From Sycobia sp. Sy_11 (Eukaryota; Arthropoda; Insecta; Hymenoptera; Epichrysomallidae): a DNA stretch of 64,000 nt. Location of the stretch: NCBI GenBank assembly GCA_018907035.1, contig JACCIC010000290.1:124001-188000 (forward strand). Reading direction: 5' to 3'. Positions within the stretch are counted from its first letter, which is position 1. Each line of letters begins with the position of its first letter. Positions 54,340-64,000 of this stretch are shown here, piece after piece. Position numbers and translations under genes: made by a program. The notes under the pieces were generated by a model, which saw nothing but the letters and a program-made list of their open reading frames with translations, was not told where the DNA came from and made no database searches.

Positions 54340-54670
54340 CCCTGTAAGCGTACAAAGGTTAACCCATTACAAATGACCACTATAGATCCCCTCCAATATC
54401 GCTACAAGTGACTAATACAGTTTTTCTCAAGACAGTTACAAATGGTCAATATAGATTCCCCTCAATACTGTTACAAATGGCTCAGATAATTTTCCCCAAT
54501 TACAAATGGCTAATATACAAATATACGAATGGTGTAAATAGCCTCTGATTTATTAGCTATTGTACCGAAAAGCCGTTAATCTTTGAGCAAATTACAAATA
54601 CCTAATATTGTTCTTCCCCGGAAGTAATTACGAATGGCTAATATTGTTTTCCCCCAATGTCGCCCCCATG
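54340..54670 (+). repeat. Imperfect ~45-bp repeats near Gypsy-2 3' end
   Basis: Seven or so units of TTACAAATGGCTAATAT followed by a short spacer and TTTCCCC (e.g. near 54358, 54430, 54468, 54500, 54590, 54630). Non-coding. Confidence 0.65.
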
Positions 54671-55505
54671 ATTACCTCTAGCCCTACCGCGAAATCAGCC
54701 CAGTAGAGAATGATGCCAATTGAAATCATGAAAGAGATGACCGGGATACGCAAACTATTAGAGCCAGCTCCCGTGAGTAGAAGCACTACCAAGGCACAGC
54801 GTCGGCAGGCGAGAATGCGTAAAAGTAAGTGAGCGAACGCTGGCTTAAGAAAGGAATTAAACTACTTACCCGTTCCACCAACGCTGCACCTGACGCAATC
54901 AGTTGGAACAGCCCTAATGATATACGTTGTTTCAGCAACTAACTCGCCAAGAAGAGAGAAGAAGACAAAAAGGCAGCAGATTAAGTCACTTACATTGCGA
55001 AGCACAAGAAGAAGTGTGCATTACATAACGAAGCGTTAAACTAGAATATATTCTTACTTTTAGTGTAGGTTAAAAAACAAACCGTTAGAAGTAATATTAG
55101 TATTAGGATCAGGATAGGTAGAAAATTTAATTAAAATACTAAATTGGACATAGATTAAAACTAGAATTAGATTAGAGTAGATTTAGGTTAATAAACGAAA
55201 TTATAGTGCTTACATCTAGAATTTACCATTATCAATTAACATTAGGAATAGCAATAACAACATAGGTTTATATAGTCATCACAACATATACATAAAATTA
55301 TACGTGTCAACAACAATTTCGATTCCTGTTCACACCGGCGGTTTAATCAATAATGTTTAATACCGGCAAGGAATACCCACTCCACCTGACTAACTTTATT
55401 TCCTTTTTTTCCTTTTATCATATCGCCACCGTTAATCAACTCAACGCCGCGCACAGTATTTAAGCGAATGACCAGCATTCCGATCACACGATTCCCGTAG
55501 GTTTT
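54671..55505 (+). other. Gypsy-2 3' non-coding region
   Basis: No supported frame. AT-rich from 55060 to 55330, then GC-richer towards the polypurine tract. Confidence 0.5.
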
Positions 55506-55516
55506 GGAAGGGGGAG
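55506..55516 (+). promoter_or_regulatory. Polypurine tract of Gypsy-2
   Basis: GGAAGGGGGAG two bases before TGTGACGACC, the LTR start. It primes plus-strand DNA synthesis in LTR elements and confirms plus orientation. Confidence 0.85.
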
Positions 55517-55518
55517 TT

Positions 55519-55943
55519 TGTGACGACCGTTATCACGGTCGTGTATTTTCGCGACTTTAAAACCACTGCTCGCGTGCGATCGGGATTACGACGTTCGCGA
55601 ACCGCGAGAGTGTGCGGAGTTCGAACGGAAAACGGAGCAACGAAGACCATAGGAGTGCTCTTCCTCATTCCTGCCTATTCCGTCACGGAAAGTGCGGTAC
55701 CGCACAGCACCACGTTATAACCGAGAACCACAGCCCTGGACACTGAGAGGCCAGCTCGCTCGACTTTTCCGACCGACCACATTTCGACACCTAGTTCAGG
55801 CAAGGAGGCTTTTGCCACCCACAGTGCAGTCCGAGCCGTATCCATCTCTCCCTGGCCGTCGGTAACATCCTCGGCATCGCTCGACTCGAATCACAAAGAG
55901 ATCGAGAAACGCCGCAAGCACCCACACCGTCAACGATCAAACG

Positions 55944-55980
<37 letters not shown>

Positions 55981-56555
55981 ATCGCTCCACACGAAGGACG
56001 CCGCTACCGACGAATGAGCGAGAGGGAAAGAGTAAGGGTGAAAGAGACAGCTGCAGCTTCCTCGCGGCAAGTAGTTTTGCCTTATTTATATTGATATTGC
56101 GTGTCGCTATTCAGATTGCCTTCGCCCGCCGTCGTGTGCATTGTTGTAAAATATGCGAAGTCCGCAATTCACGTAAACGACCGTTCATAATTGTTCCCCC
56201 CACGTGTCCGTTTCCGTATCGTCCAATGTTCCCGTCCAAGTCTGTATCTTCCCGCATTGTATCATAGCTTCCTCACACGTCACTGCACCTGCAGGGAGTG
56301 GGTAGCTCGCGACTTACCGTATTATATTGTAACGCGCTATAGTATTGTTAACAAATATATTGATAATATTGTTATTTCCCCCGAGTTATTCTTTCTGTGT
56401 TCCCCTGTTCACCGTTTCAGCCGGAGCTAACGATTGTGCGCAGTCAAGCACGCACACACGCACACAGACACAGAGAGAGAGAGAGAGAGAAAGGCAGATA
56501 CGGCTACATGAGTAAGCCACTATACACGGTAAGTGTAATGCCAAAACTGGCGTTA
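55519..56555 (+). repeat. Gypsy-2 3' LTR
   Basis: Starts TGTGACGACCGTTATCACGG directly after the polypurine tract. It includes a (GA)n tract at 55946-55978 and ends with the part also found at 44449-44731 (to CTGGCGTTA). About 1.04 kb. The first ~720 bp have no counterpart in the window because the 5' LTR is truncated. Confidence 0.8.
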
Positions 56556-56606
56556 ATATATGTATGTATATATATATATATCAATATAATAACTACAGGG
56601 AATGAT

Positions 56607-56654
<48 letters not shown>

Positions 56655-56816
56655 CCATATTGCTTGTTAATATATTATGTTATTCTCCCCACAGATATGA
56701 ATTTGTACCCCTTTCCCCCAACGGTCATTCGACCTGTTTATATGAAAATATATTTTATATTAAATTTAGTACTACTACTCTGTCATAAAATCAGAGTTGA
56801 TTTTTGCATAAATCAA

Positions 56817-56863
<47 letters not shown>

Positions 56864-58380
56864 TGCCCCTAAAGCCAACATAACCTGCAGAACACATGTA
56901 CATGCCTGTACACAACAATAGTCAGGGGCAAAAATATAGGAAGGAGTCCGAATTTTTAATTTCTGTAAAATGCTTTTAGTGAGTACTTATCCACGGATTG
57001 GTGGAAATGATTTAGAGGAATTGCATGATTATTAAAATTTTAAAATTGCATGATTATTAAAATTAGAAATAATAAGGAACAATTTTTGAACATCGACATA
57101 TACCATACTGCCATACGGCTGACAACTAGAAGAAGTCTTTTTGAGTGATATCTTACCAAATTTAGCACCGTCGTTGAACGTACATAATAATATATACATG
57201 CATCCTTAATATGAATGTAAAATATAAATAAATAATAATTTAAATAGACAGATAATCACCTAGACACTTATATGAACAGATAGATGAGTGACATACATAA
57301 AGCACGTATAGGTGACACAACTGAACAGTTCCTTGCAATAAATTAAGAGAGCAAATATAATATAACATTTCAAATAAAGAATACATATAATTGGTTAACA
57401 TTGATAATAATAATTCATAACAATTTTCAAAACAAAGGGAGTGTAGGTGAATAAAACTCATAATAATTTTTATTGAATGCTATCACTCATGATACTAATA
57501 TAAATATAAGTTTTAAAAATTTAATTAATTAATAATTATTATATTGTGGCTTAATCACTAAAATTTTTAAAAAGAAAACTAAACCAATAGGATTCGCTTT
57601 TGTGAAAGGTAATAATTATTATATTTTAATCAACGAGACAGATATATATTAACAATATATCCAAAAAAAGAAAATATATAAATAAATTAAATAATGATAA
57701 GATAAGTAATATAAACAATCACAAAAAACAACCGGATTGCTAGTAATCAGGATGTGTGATAACAATTCGATTGTGGACAAAATAATTAATAAAATTAATA
57801 ACATCAACTAAATAAACAATAAATATTATGATAATAATAAATATGTAACAAAGATAATAACCATAAACAAATCTCCCATAAATTATTGGAAGAAGAAACT
57901 TAATAATAACCGACAAGTAATACTTTTCTACAAGATTAGTAACATTGAGGGACATTGTTATAAATAATTTCAATAGTTTAAATAATTTCAAAATTTCTGA
58001 TAAGACCTTATTATAGTCAAAACAAAAGAAAACGAACAGATAAGCCTATATAATATATACACTATTAAATTTTCAGTATAATTAAATGAACTAACCGTGA
58101 TTATAAACAATTATCAATAATCCAAATGATTGCAACAATACCTACATCTCATAGATAATTAGACTATACGCTAATCAAAGGAAAGGAATATCCATAGACG
58201 AGTAAAACAAACGAATTTGGAAAAAAAACACATAAGCCAGCATAAATAAATAATTCTACAGAAATATATAAACAAATTAAGTTTAGTAATAATCAAAGGA
58301 TATAGACCTATAAATAAACTAGATAATCAAACTAAATTAACCGTTAAGCTCACGAAAAGAAAACATAATATTTATATTGT
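56556..58380. other. AT-rich intron with (TA)n and (GA)n tracts
   Basis: (TA)n at 56570-56580 and 56611-56650, (GA)n at 56820-56860, then AT-rich unique sequence. No gene seen. Confidence 0.5.
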
Positions 58381-59480
58381 AACATTTCATCCTTAGTGTG
58401 AGCTACTTCGTGATCCGGTTTAGCTCACCTCGGCATCTGACCGCTCAACCTGCCCTCAGGCTTGCTCGTGCAAATTTCTTTCAATTGCCCACTGTTATTT
58501 ACACTATAGGTTTGGCCTACGCTGAGCGTAGACCCTTGGTTGCTCAGCCCACCACCAAGTATCCACAGTACAAATATTTAGTTAAACTCAATTCTAACTC
58601 TCGCTCAACTGGCCAGAGTTTTGAATTGAGCCACTATTTATTATTAAATAATAAATCAAATTTTTAAAATAATCAAATCAAGAATGAGGATTTGATTTTA
58701 TTGTGGAGCTGTGTTTCTTTCGTATATTCATTTAAATTGAATCCTTCTTTTAGTTGACAAAATATTTATGAATAAAAAAATATAATTATAAAAATAAATA
58801 TAAATATGAGATAATATGAATAAAAAAATATAAAAATACAAAAATTAAATGATAAGAAAATAACAAATTTAAATTGTCCAATATTGCGCCGCTGCGCAAA
58901 TACAATTTATTTTAATTAAATTATAAATTTATTATTACATCTAATATAAATTATTTCTACATATTTAGCCCCGCATAGCTTTACAAGAATATTTAAATTA
59001 ATTTTTAAATATAAATTGATTAGATTTTCACGTCTCGTTTTCGAATGTCGCACTGAGTGTGCGAGAACGTGCCGTGACGACAGGTTCGCCCGCGACTAAC
59101 CGATTTTGATGCCGGCACACTAAATTTTACATCCAGTGCATCGCTATTTAAGTTTTAAGAGAGAGCGATTGGTCCCTACTCTGTGATTGTTCCCCTCTTA
59201 CCCCTCCGCACCAAGAAGCTAGCGGTGCTCGCCCCTTACCGCACTGAGCCGCGATGTAGTACTTTCGGCAATCCCCCAGCGCCGCTCTCGTCACACCGTC
59301 TACTGCACGCGGATCTTGCGTCGGTCCGTAGAGAGAGAACGTTTGTTCGAGTGTATTCGGGCGCGCTCGGTTTTTCTTTCTCTTTCTAATCTTTTTGCTT
59401 TTTCGCCTGATTCTTCTCGCGCGGTCGATGATTTTATAGCAATTATATATTGTACTATAATGCAATATATAATTCCATTA
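58381..59480. other. Two GC-richer patches of unknown origin
   Basis: 58395-58630 and 59030-59410 stand out from AT-rich surroundings. The second has a TATTTAAG box near 59140 and CT/GA-rich parts, like an LTR or promoter. Open frames are not similar to anything I recognise. Confidence 0.35.
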
Positions 59481-59499
59481 CTTCACGGAATTACTTATT

Positions 59500-59548
59500 A
59501 TATATTACATAACAATTATTATTATTTAATAATTGTTATGTAATATAT
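59500..59548. repeat. Perfect 21-bp inverted repeat, 7-nt loop
   Basis: Arms at 59500-59520 and 59528-59548 are exact reverse complements, beginning ATATATTACATAACAATTAT on the left arm. It occurs once in the window. Confidence 0.9.
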
Positions 59549-60040
59549 TTCACAATTTATTATTATTAATTGTTAATAAATATGAACATGAAAATGACTT
59601 TCATGAAAAAATGAAAATTTCATCGTGATGTGCGGCTAATCTAGTCTAGTGCTCTCTCTCTCTCTCTCTCTCTACGATAAAAAAAGAAACCAAAATTTCC
59701 ACGTGGTTTTATTCGCATTTGCACCAAATAAAAAAACGCGGTCGCCTGTTCAATGAAATGAGCAAGGAGGAGAGTTTTTACGAGAAGCTCGAACTCAGAA
59801 CGTAAGAGTGGGCGAATCATCAGACGTCCTTCGCGATAGATTAATTCGCCATGAATTAGCTTTTTTCTGTTCCTTTTCCGTTTTTATTTTCGGGAAAGAT
59901 ATAGCAGAACGGAAAGATTCCGATGAAGTTGTCATACATGCACTATCCGACATTGCGCACATGAACTCAACAGAAATCGAATCTGCAAGAATAGCACTTG
60001 ACAAATATAACCCCAAACAGGAAACAATGGGAAGCAAAAA
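59549..60040. other. Intron sequence with short (CT)n
   Basis: (CT)n at 59651-59672. The plus-strand open frame at 59808-60248 runs partly antisense to mariner remains and shows no domain. Confidence 0.4.
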
Positions 60041-60044
60041 CCCA

Positions 60045-60700
60045 TTAAATGTGCAACAAAGCTGCAACACCAAACCGCCCCCTGGTCATTATTCCCGTAT
60101 ATTCTCCCACAGCAAAGCAACGCATCAGAGTATACACTATCGGCACATACAGATAACGACAATTCCGGACCTTTTTGCGTATCGCCTCTCGCGAACGGCG
60201 CATAAATTCAAGGTAGTACTCCTTATTGACCGTACGACTTTGTGGTAAGCATTTCTGATGTAATACTCCACGGTAATCAAAGAAGCCACTTGGCAAAGCC
60301 TTGATATTTGATCGAACTGGTTTGCTTTCTTCGGTCTTGGTTCTCTTGAGCTCTTCCATTGGTACGATTAGACTTTAGTTTCGACGTCATAGCCGTATAC
60401 CCACGATTCATCACCAGTTATAACGCTTTTGAGAAAATCAGCATCATTATTTACTTCAATCCACATCTCCTGAGCTATGGTCATGCGACGGTTCTTTCAA
60501 TGAAAATGCAGCAGTTTTGGAACGAATTTCGCTGACACACGTTTCATGCTCAAAACATCTGAAAAAATAGTATGGTTAAAGCCAACCGATATGCCTTACA
60601 TCTTTAGCAACTTCTCTGATAGTGATTTTTTAACGATGATTTTTTAAAACAATGCCTTTCACTGCTTGAATGTTTTATCTGTTGTTCACGTGCGCATACG
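60045..60700 (-). pseudogene. Mariner transposase relic
   Basis: Minus strand in order: ITIREVAKD near 60610, KRVSAKFVPKLLHFH near 60500-60545, ITGDESWVYGYDVETKV near 60375-60425 (first catalytic Asp), and after a frameshift KPVRSNIKALPSGFFDYRG and RTVNKEYYLEFMRRSREAIR at 60170-60330. The second catalytic region (HDNAPAH) is not preserved. Confidence 0.75.
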
Positions 60701-61737
60701 TCCAGGTGTCGTGTTCGATATACTCTCGGCCTTCTTAGAATAGCTTGTACCACTTATACACATTCTTTTTACTCAAAGTACACTCACCGTATGCAACTAT
60801 TAACATTTCTAGAGTTTTAGAGCACTGAATTCCATTTTTGACACAAAAAAGTTGTTCCTACACTTTTATCTGCTCATTGGATGAGTAGTGGCCTTCATGA
60901 AACTACAAATTATACTATTATAAGAGAATAACGCTTAAATCTTGTAAATTATATGTTAAACAAAAAGCATTCTAATATTATCTCATAACTGTATTTTCTT
61001 GAAAAAAGATTTACTAATAAAAAAAACTGAACCTGAAACGTAGACAACAATATATAAAAAATTTGTTTTTATGTCAACACATTTAATATAGATAGCAGGA
61101 CCTATAGATTCTATTCACCACATACCTATTTTAAGTATCTATCGTTATATACACTTAGTATATGAATGCATAATTTCAAGCGTATTATATATTCATATGT
61201 TTTAATCTCGCCGGAAAATTTATCTGTAATTTTTCATAATTTTTTAGAAATTTCACAAAATTTCGGTTTGCTCTCATCAGCGATCATATGCAAATTTAGA
61301 GCATTAAAATAACCTATTTGGTTTAATTTTCGTTCTGTGTAATTTGAAAATTTCAATGTTTATCATTTCATACAGCCTGCTTTGAACAAAGTGGAAGAAG
61401 ACACATTAAAAATGTCGATCATACCTTTAATAGTGTATATACGTATCATTATACTTTTTCACACTACGTGGAAAGTGTCTATTTTAAGCTTTTCTAGTAT
61501 GCTGTAAAGTAAATTATGTACTTCTATAATCAGCTATTATAGAAGATTGCCTCAATTGGTTTTTTGCTCCTGTATGCCTAAGATATGCATGAATATATTT
61601 ATGATGCATAATGAACAGAATATTTCAGATAAAATATACTTCAATTCTTTTTTATATTTAATTATTACTATATTAGAGTTATAATAAAAATCAGCATTGA
61701 CGTTTATACAGACTGCAAAAAACTTACCTGTAAAAGT
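60701..61737. other. Distal end of the long intron
   Basis: AT-rich sequence up to the exon B donor at 61737. Further mariner N-terminal remains are possible to 60900. Otherwise nothing seen. Confidence 0.4.
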
Positions 61738-62032
61738 TTTGAGAATTTTTAACCGACCGAGTTTGTGCATTAATTCTTCAACTAAATCAGTCGCCATTAT
61801 GTACAAATTTCCTTTATAAGTTTCTGCCAAACAGTAACTAGAATTTACGGAGTATGCTACGGCTTGGTTAGCAACTAGTGTCCAAGGGGTTGTGGTCCAA
61901 ATAAGAGCATAAATCGGTTTTTCCTCAAATGTTTTCAATTTATAGGGTACTTGAACCAAGCGAAATTTAATAATTGCACATATACTTTTATGATCTTCTT
62001 TATATTCTAGTTCAGCTTCGGCAAGTGCAGTT
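61738..62032 (-). CDS. IleRS-m: Mitochondrial isoleucyl-tRNA synthetase, exon B
   Basis: 295 nt. It begins with one base completing the Arg codon left by exon A, then TALAEAELEYKEDHKSICAI, and IYALIWTTTPWTLVANQAVA. WTTTPWTL is the Thr-rich peptide of the IleRS CP1 editing domain. ALAEAELEY preceded by WSPSSR is the mitochondrial/bacterial-type entry into CP1. It ends in KTFT plus the first base of a Gly codon. The acceptor is TTTTTAAG before AACTGC; the donor is ACAG before GTAAGT. The next exon is 38.8 kb away. Confidence 0.93.
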
Positions 62033-62095
62033 CTTAAAAAGATAATGAAGGGTATCTTAATTTCTACATATGTATATTTAATAAATATATTTTAC

Positions 62096-62300
62096 CTCGA
62101 AGAGGGAGACCAATAAACTGGCTTGAAGTCTCTATATACTAATTGCATCTCGTGTAATTTATAAAACTGTTTAAGTTGGTTTTGAACGTAAGAAGTGTTA
62201 ATCGTATAATAGCAACCATTATCATCCCAGTTTGCCATAATACCCCACGATTTAAAAGTTTCCCTCTGTTTTGAAATCGCTCTCTGAGCAAATTTACGTG
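62096..62300 (-). CDS. IleRS-m: Mitochondrial isoleucyl-tRNA synthetase, exon A
   Basis: 205 nt with a two-base entry overhang and a two-base exit overhang. It encodes RKFAQRAISKQRETFKSWGI, MANWDDNGCYYTINTSYVQN and LVYRDFKPVYWSPSS. This is the catalytic-core stretch after the HIGH motif, where IleRS has the R.....Q...F...G....W..PY.T pattern, leading to the P.(Y/F)WSP entry of CP1. The acceptor is GACTTTTTAG before CACGTA; the donor is CGAG before GTAAAA. The upstream HIGH exon is not in the window. Confidence 0.92.
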
Positions 62301-62696
62301 CTAAAAAGTCATTAATGTTTATTAAATCTTTACTAATAGTTACATTATAGTTATAATATAGCTATAATAGTTATATTATAGTTATATTAAATAAATATTT
62401 TTATTACATATTCAAAAATAATTACGTTAAAGTTTTATTAAAATACAACGAAACTGAACATTACTTTATATCCAAGAGATCATCATATGGAGAAGAAAGT
62501 ATAAATTCAAGCTACTTCAATTTTTATTTTATTTTATACGTTTTAGTAATTTCAAGAATAATAATGATACACTTAAGAAAATATACCTCATATTTATTCA
62601 TATATTCTACTTTTATTAAAATATATTCGATCACAGTAATATTACAGCAATATTCTATCAAAATAGAAATATAATACATGTTACTGTAATATTATA
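62301..62696. other. Intron upstream of exon A
   Basis: AT-rich, with a small TATAGTTATA-type repeat near 62340-62385. No feature otherwise. Confidence 0.45.
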
Positions 62697-62910
62697 TTAG
62701 GTGTACAAATAAGTTTCCGTCGTTTTGAAATGATGGCGCCACCGATAAGATAACATCGAAATTCTTAGCTGTCAAAAGACGTTGATATCTTATACGTATA
62801 TGTTGACATCTGGAAACAGTATAAATTTTGAGTACCTCGGAATTTTTGCTAGCATCACTTAATTTTCATCGTGTTAAGATATCAAGATATACATAGACCG
62901 AAATTTTGGT
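62697..62910. repeat. Possible mariner terminal fragment
   Basis: ATTAGGTGTACAAATAAGTT at 62697 resembles the outer inverted repeat of mariner elements, followed by ~200 bp of moderately complex sequence. No transposase follows. Confidence 0.35.
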
Positions 62911-63364
62911 AAGTATAAGTAAACTTATTCTTAGTAAAATTACCGATTTTAAGCTTTTCTTACGTAATTTAAATAAATTGTTTTTGTCGAATAGACACCT
63001 ATTCACATGACTTGATTTTATTTGGTTTATCTGGTGTAAATTCTAACGGTGAGTTATAATTTGGAGAAAAACAGCCTTTTCGTAGAATTAATTTCAATAT
63101 GGATCGACTTTAATGGCTTTTATTCTGGTGGCTTTTCCTTGTTCTTTTCAAATGAAATAAAACTATTTTTTCCGAATTTGGATGTGATTGTTCTTTTGAC
63201 CTAAGAATTTTATAACTATTTCTTGCGAGTAAAGGTGTCTTCCTTTTTCCTCATAGAAAAATTTTTACTGAAAAATGAAAGCGATTGGTCGGTCGAAGAC
63301 TTCCGATTTGTTTAGTTATTCTGAAATTATCCTTCCTCGACGAATTATTATAGTAAAATAAAAT
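62911..63364. other. Intron sequence, no assigned feature
   Basis: AT-rich. Nothing recognised. Confidence 0.4.
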
Positions 63365-63900
63365 TGATGTAGCCGATATTTAAATTTTAATTCACATGAC
63401 TAATTCGGAAATAAGATAGGTGGATTGAAAGAGCTATTGACTGAAGAATAAAACTATTATATAAAGATTTTAGAGAAAATTATTGAAAATATGTTCGAAA
63501 AATCAATCAATTTGTTGATACAGTAAATGTTGACAATGACTTTAATTCATAGTACAAATTAGAAATTGTACTTATATGGACTGTTTCTATGAAATTAATC
63601 GATCAGAATCGTCAAAAAACAAACGAAAATTTAAATGTATGGTGATGGTAACAGTCAGGTTGTTCCTTACGGACATAGAATATAATTTATTTTTATTATT
63701 TTTATTAGTTTTATGTTTAGTTTTTTATTATTTTTACATTTTAATCTAAAATAATTTTAATTTTATTTTTAGTAGTTAGTTCTATTTCAGATTCTTCGGA
63801 GGTAATCATAAATAAGGACAGTTTGGCTGTCATTATTTTAATAGAATAAATTATAGTATAAAAACTGTAAGACCGATAAAAATATTTATTAATTTAATTT
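63365..63900 (+). pseudogene. Old Penelope-like relic: ORF piece and terminal repeat
   Basis: 63375-63500 aligns with the Penelope ORF at 37670-37800 (AATTCACATGACTAATTCGG, AAAGATTTTAGAGAAAATTA). 63620-63900 aligns with the terminal repeat (ACAGTCAGG, AAGGACAGTTTGGCTGTCAT, ACTGTAAGACCGATAAAAAT). The hammerhead is not preserved. Divergence is far above that of other copies. Confidence 0.65.
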
Positions 63901-64000
63901 ATAGTAGTAATGAAAAAATACTATTCACAGAAGAAATTAGAAATTGTACAATTTTTGTTTTAAATATTAAATACATAAAATCGGGAATAGTATGATAAAA

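Larger units (their letters stand above)
22902..61737 (-). other. IleRS-m: 38.8-kb transposon-filled intron of IleRS-m
   Basis: It separates exon B (donor ACAG|GTAAGT at 61737) from exon C (acceptor at 22902). The two halves of a split Gly codon and continuous IleRS sequence on either side define it. It holds a LINE, Penelope palindromes, Gypsy-2, several mariners and a SINE. Typical insect introns in such housekeeping genes are under a few kb. No host exon is recognised inside. Confidence 0.85.

Noticed and set aside
59808..60248. 146-codon plus-strand frame
   Set aside because: Its second half is antisense to mariner transposase remains and the first half has no recognised similarity.

Overview
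The window is AT-rich eukaryotic, most likely insect, DNA. Hymenoptera is a guess from the mix of mobile-element families. It has a single host gene, the nuclear gene for mitochondrial isoleucyl-tRNA synthetase, on the minus strand. Six exons are present: two at 62.3-61.7 kb and four at 22.9-22.0 kb. All have consensus splice sites, and codon phase is continuous across every junction inside the window. They encode the CP1 editing region and its return to the catalytic core. The HIGH-containing 5' exons lie beyond 64 kb. The KMSKS and anticodon-binding 3' exons must lie beyond position 1. One intron, 22902-61737, is 38.8 kb long; the next is at least 21.9 kb.

Almost everything else is mobile-element debris filling these introns. 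From left to right: (1) a ~12.9 kb minus-strand Gypsy LTR element (Gypsy-1, 988-13876) between inverted Penelope ends. It has a tRNA-Pro primer site, two accessory ORFs upstream of gag, two tandem retropepsin domains, and a long repeat-rich, AT-hook-bearing linker between RNase H and integrase. (2) A decayed Gypsy-3 (15.2-18.9 kb) carrying a tRNA-derived SINE. (3) Tc1/mariner-type relics (19.6-20.7, 24.5-25.4, 28.7, 29.2, 30.4-31.3, 41.6, 43.5-44.3 and 60.0-60.7 kb), one of them split by a second SINE with an 8-bp target duplication. (4) A LINE (33.0-41.5 kb) whose ORF2 is split by a head-to-head pair of Penelope-like elements with a 13-bp target duplication. (5) A damaged plus-strand Gypsy-2 (44.4-56.6 kb) with a CCHC zinc-knuckle ORF downstream of pol. 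(6) An old Penelope relic at the right edge.

The most interesting system is the Penelope-like family. Its repeats carry a minimal type I hammerhead ribozyme (CUGAUGA/GAAA core, GUCC/GGAC stem I, ACGU self-complementary stem III), followed by a likely 72-nt intron. Copies occur as large palindromes and, at 26877-27363, as a 487-bp ORF-less palindrome with its own 11-bp target duplication. In both palindromes that keep intact target duplications, a ~40-nt tail is present on one end only. Element names here are local labels. Family assignments come from motifs read by eye, not from database searches.
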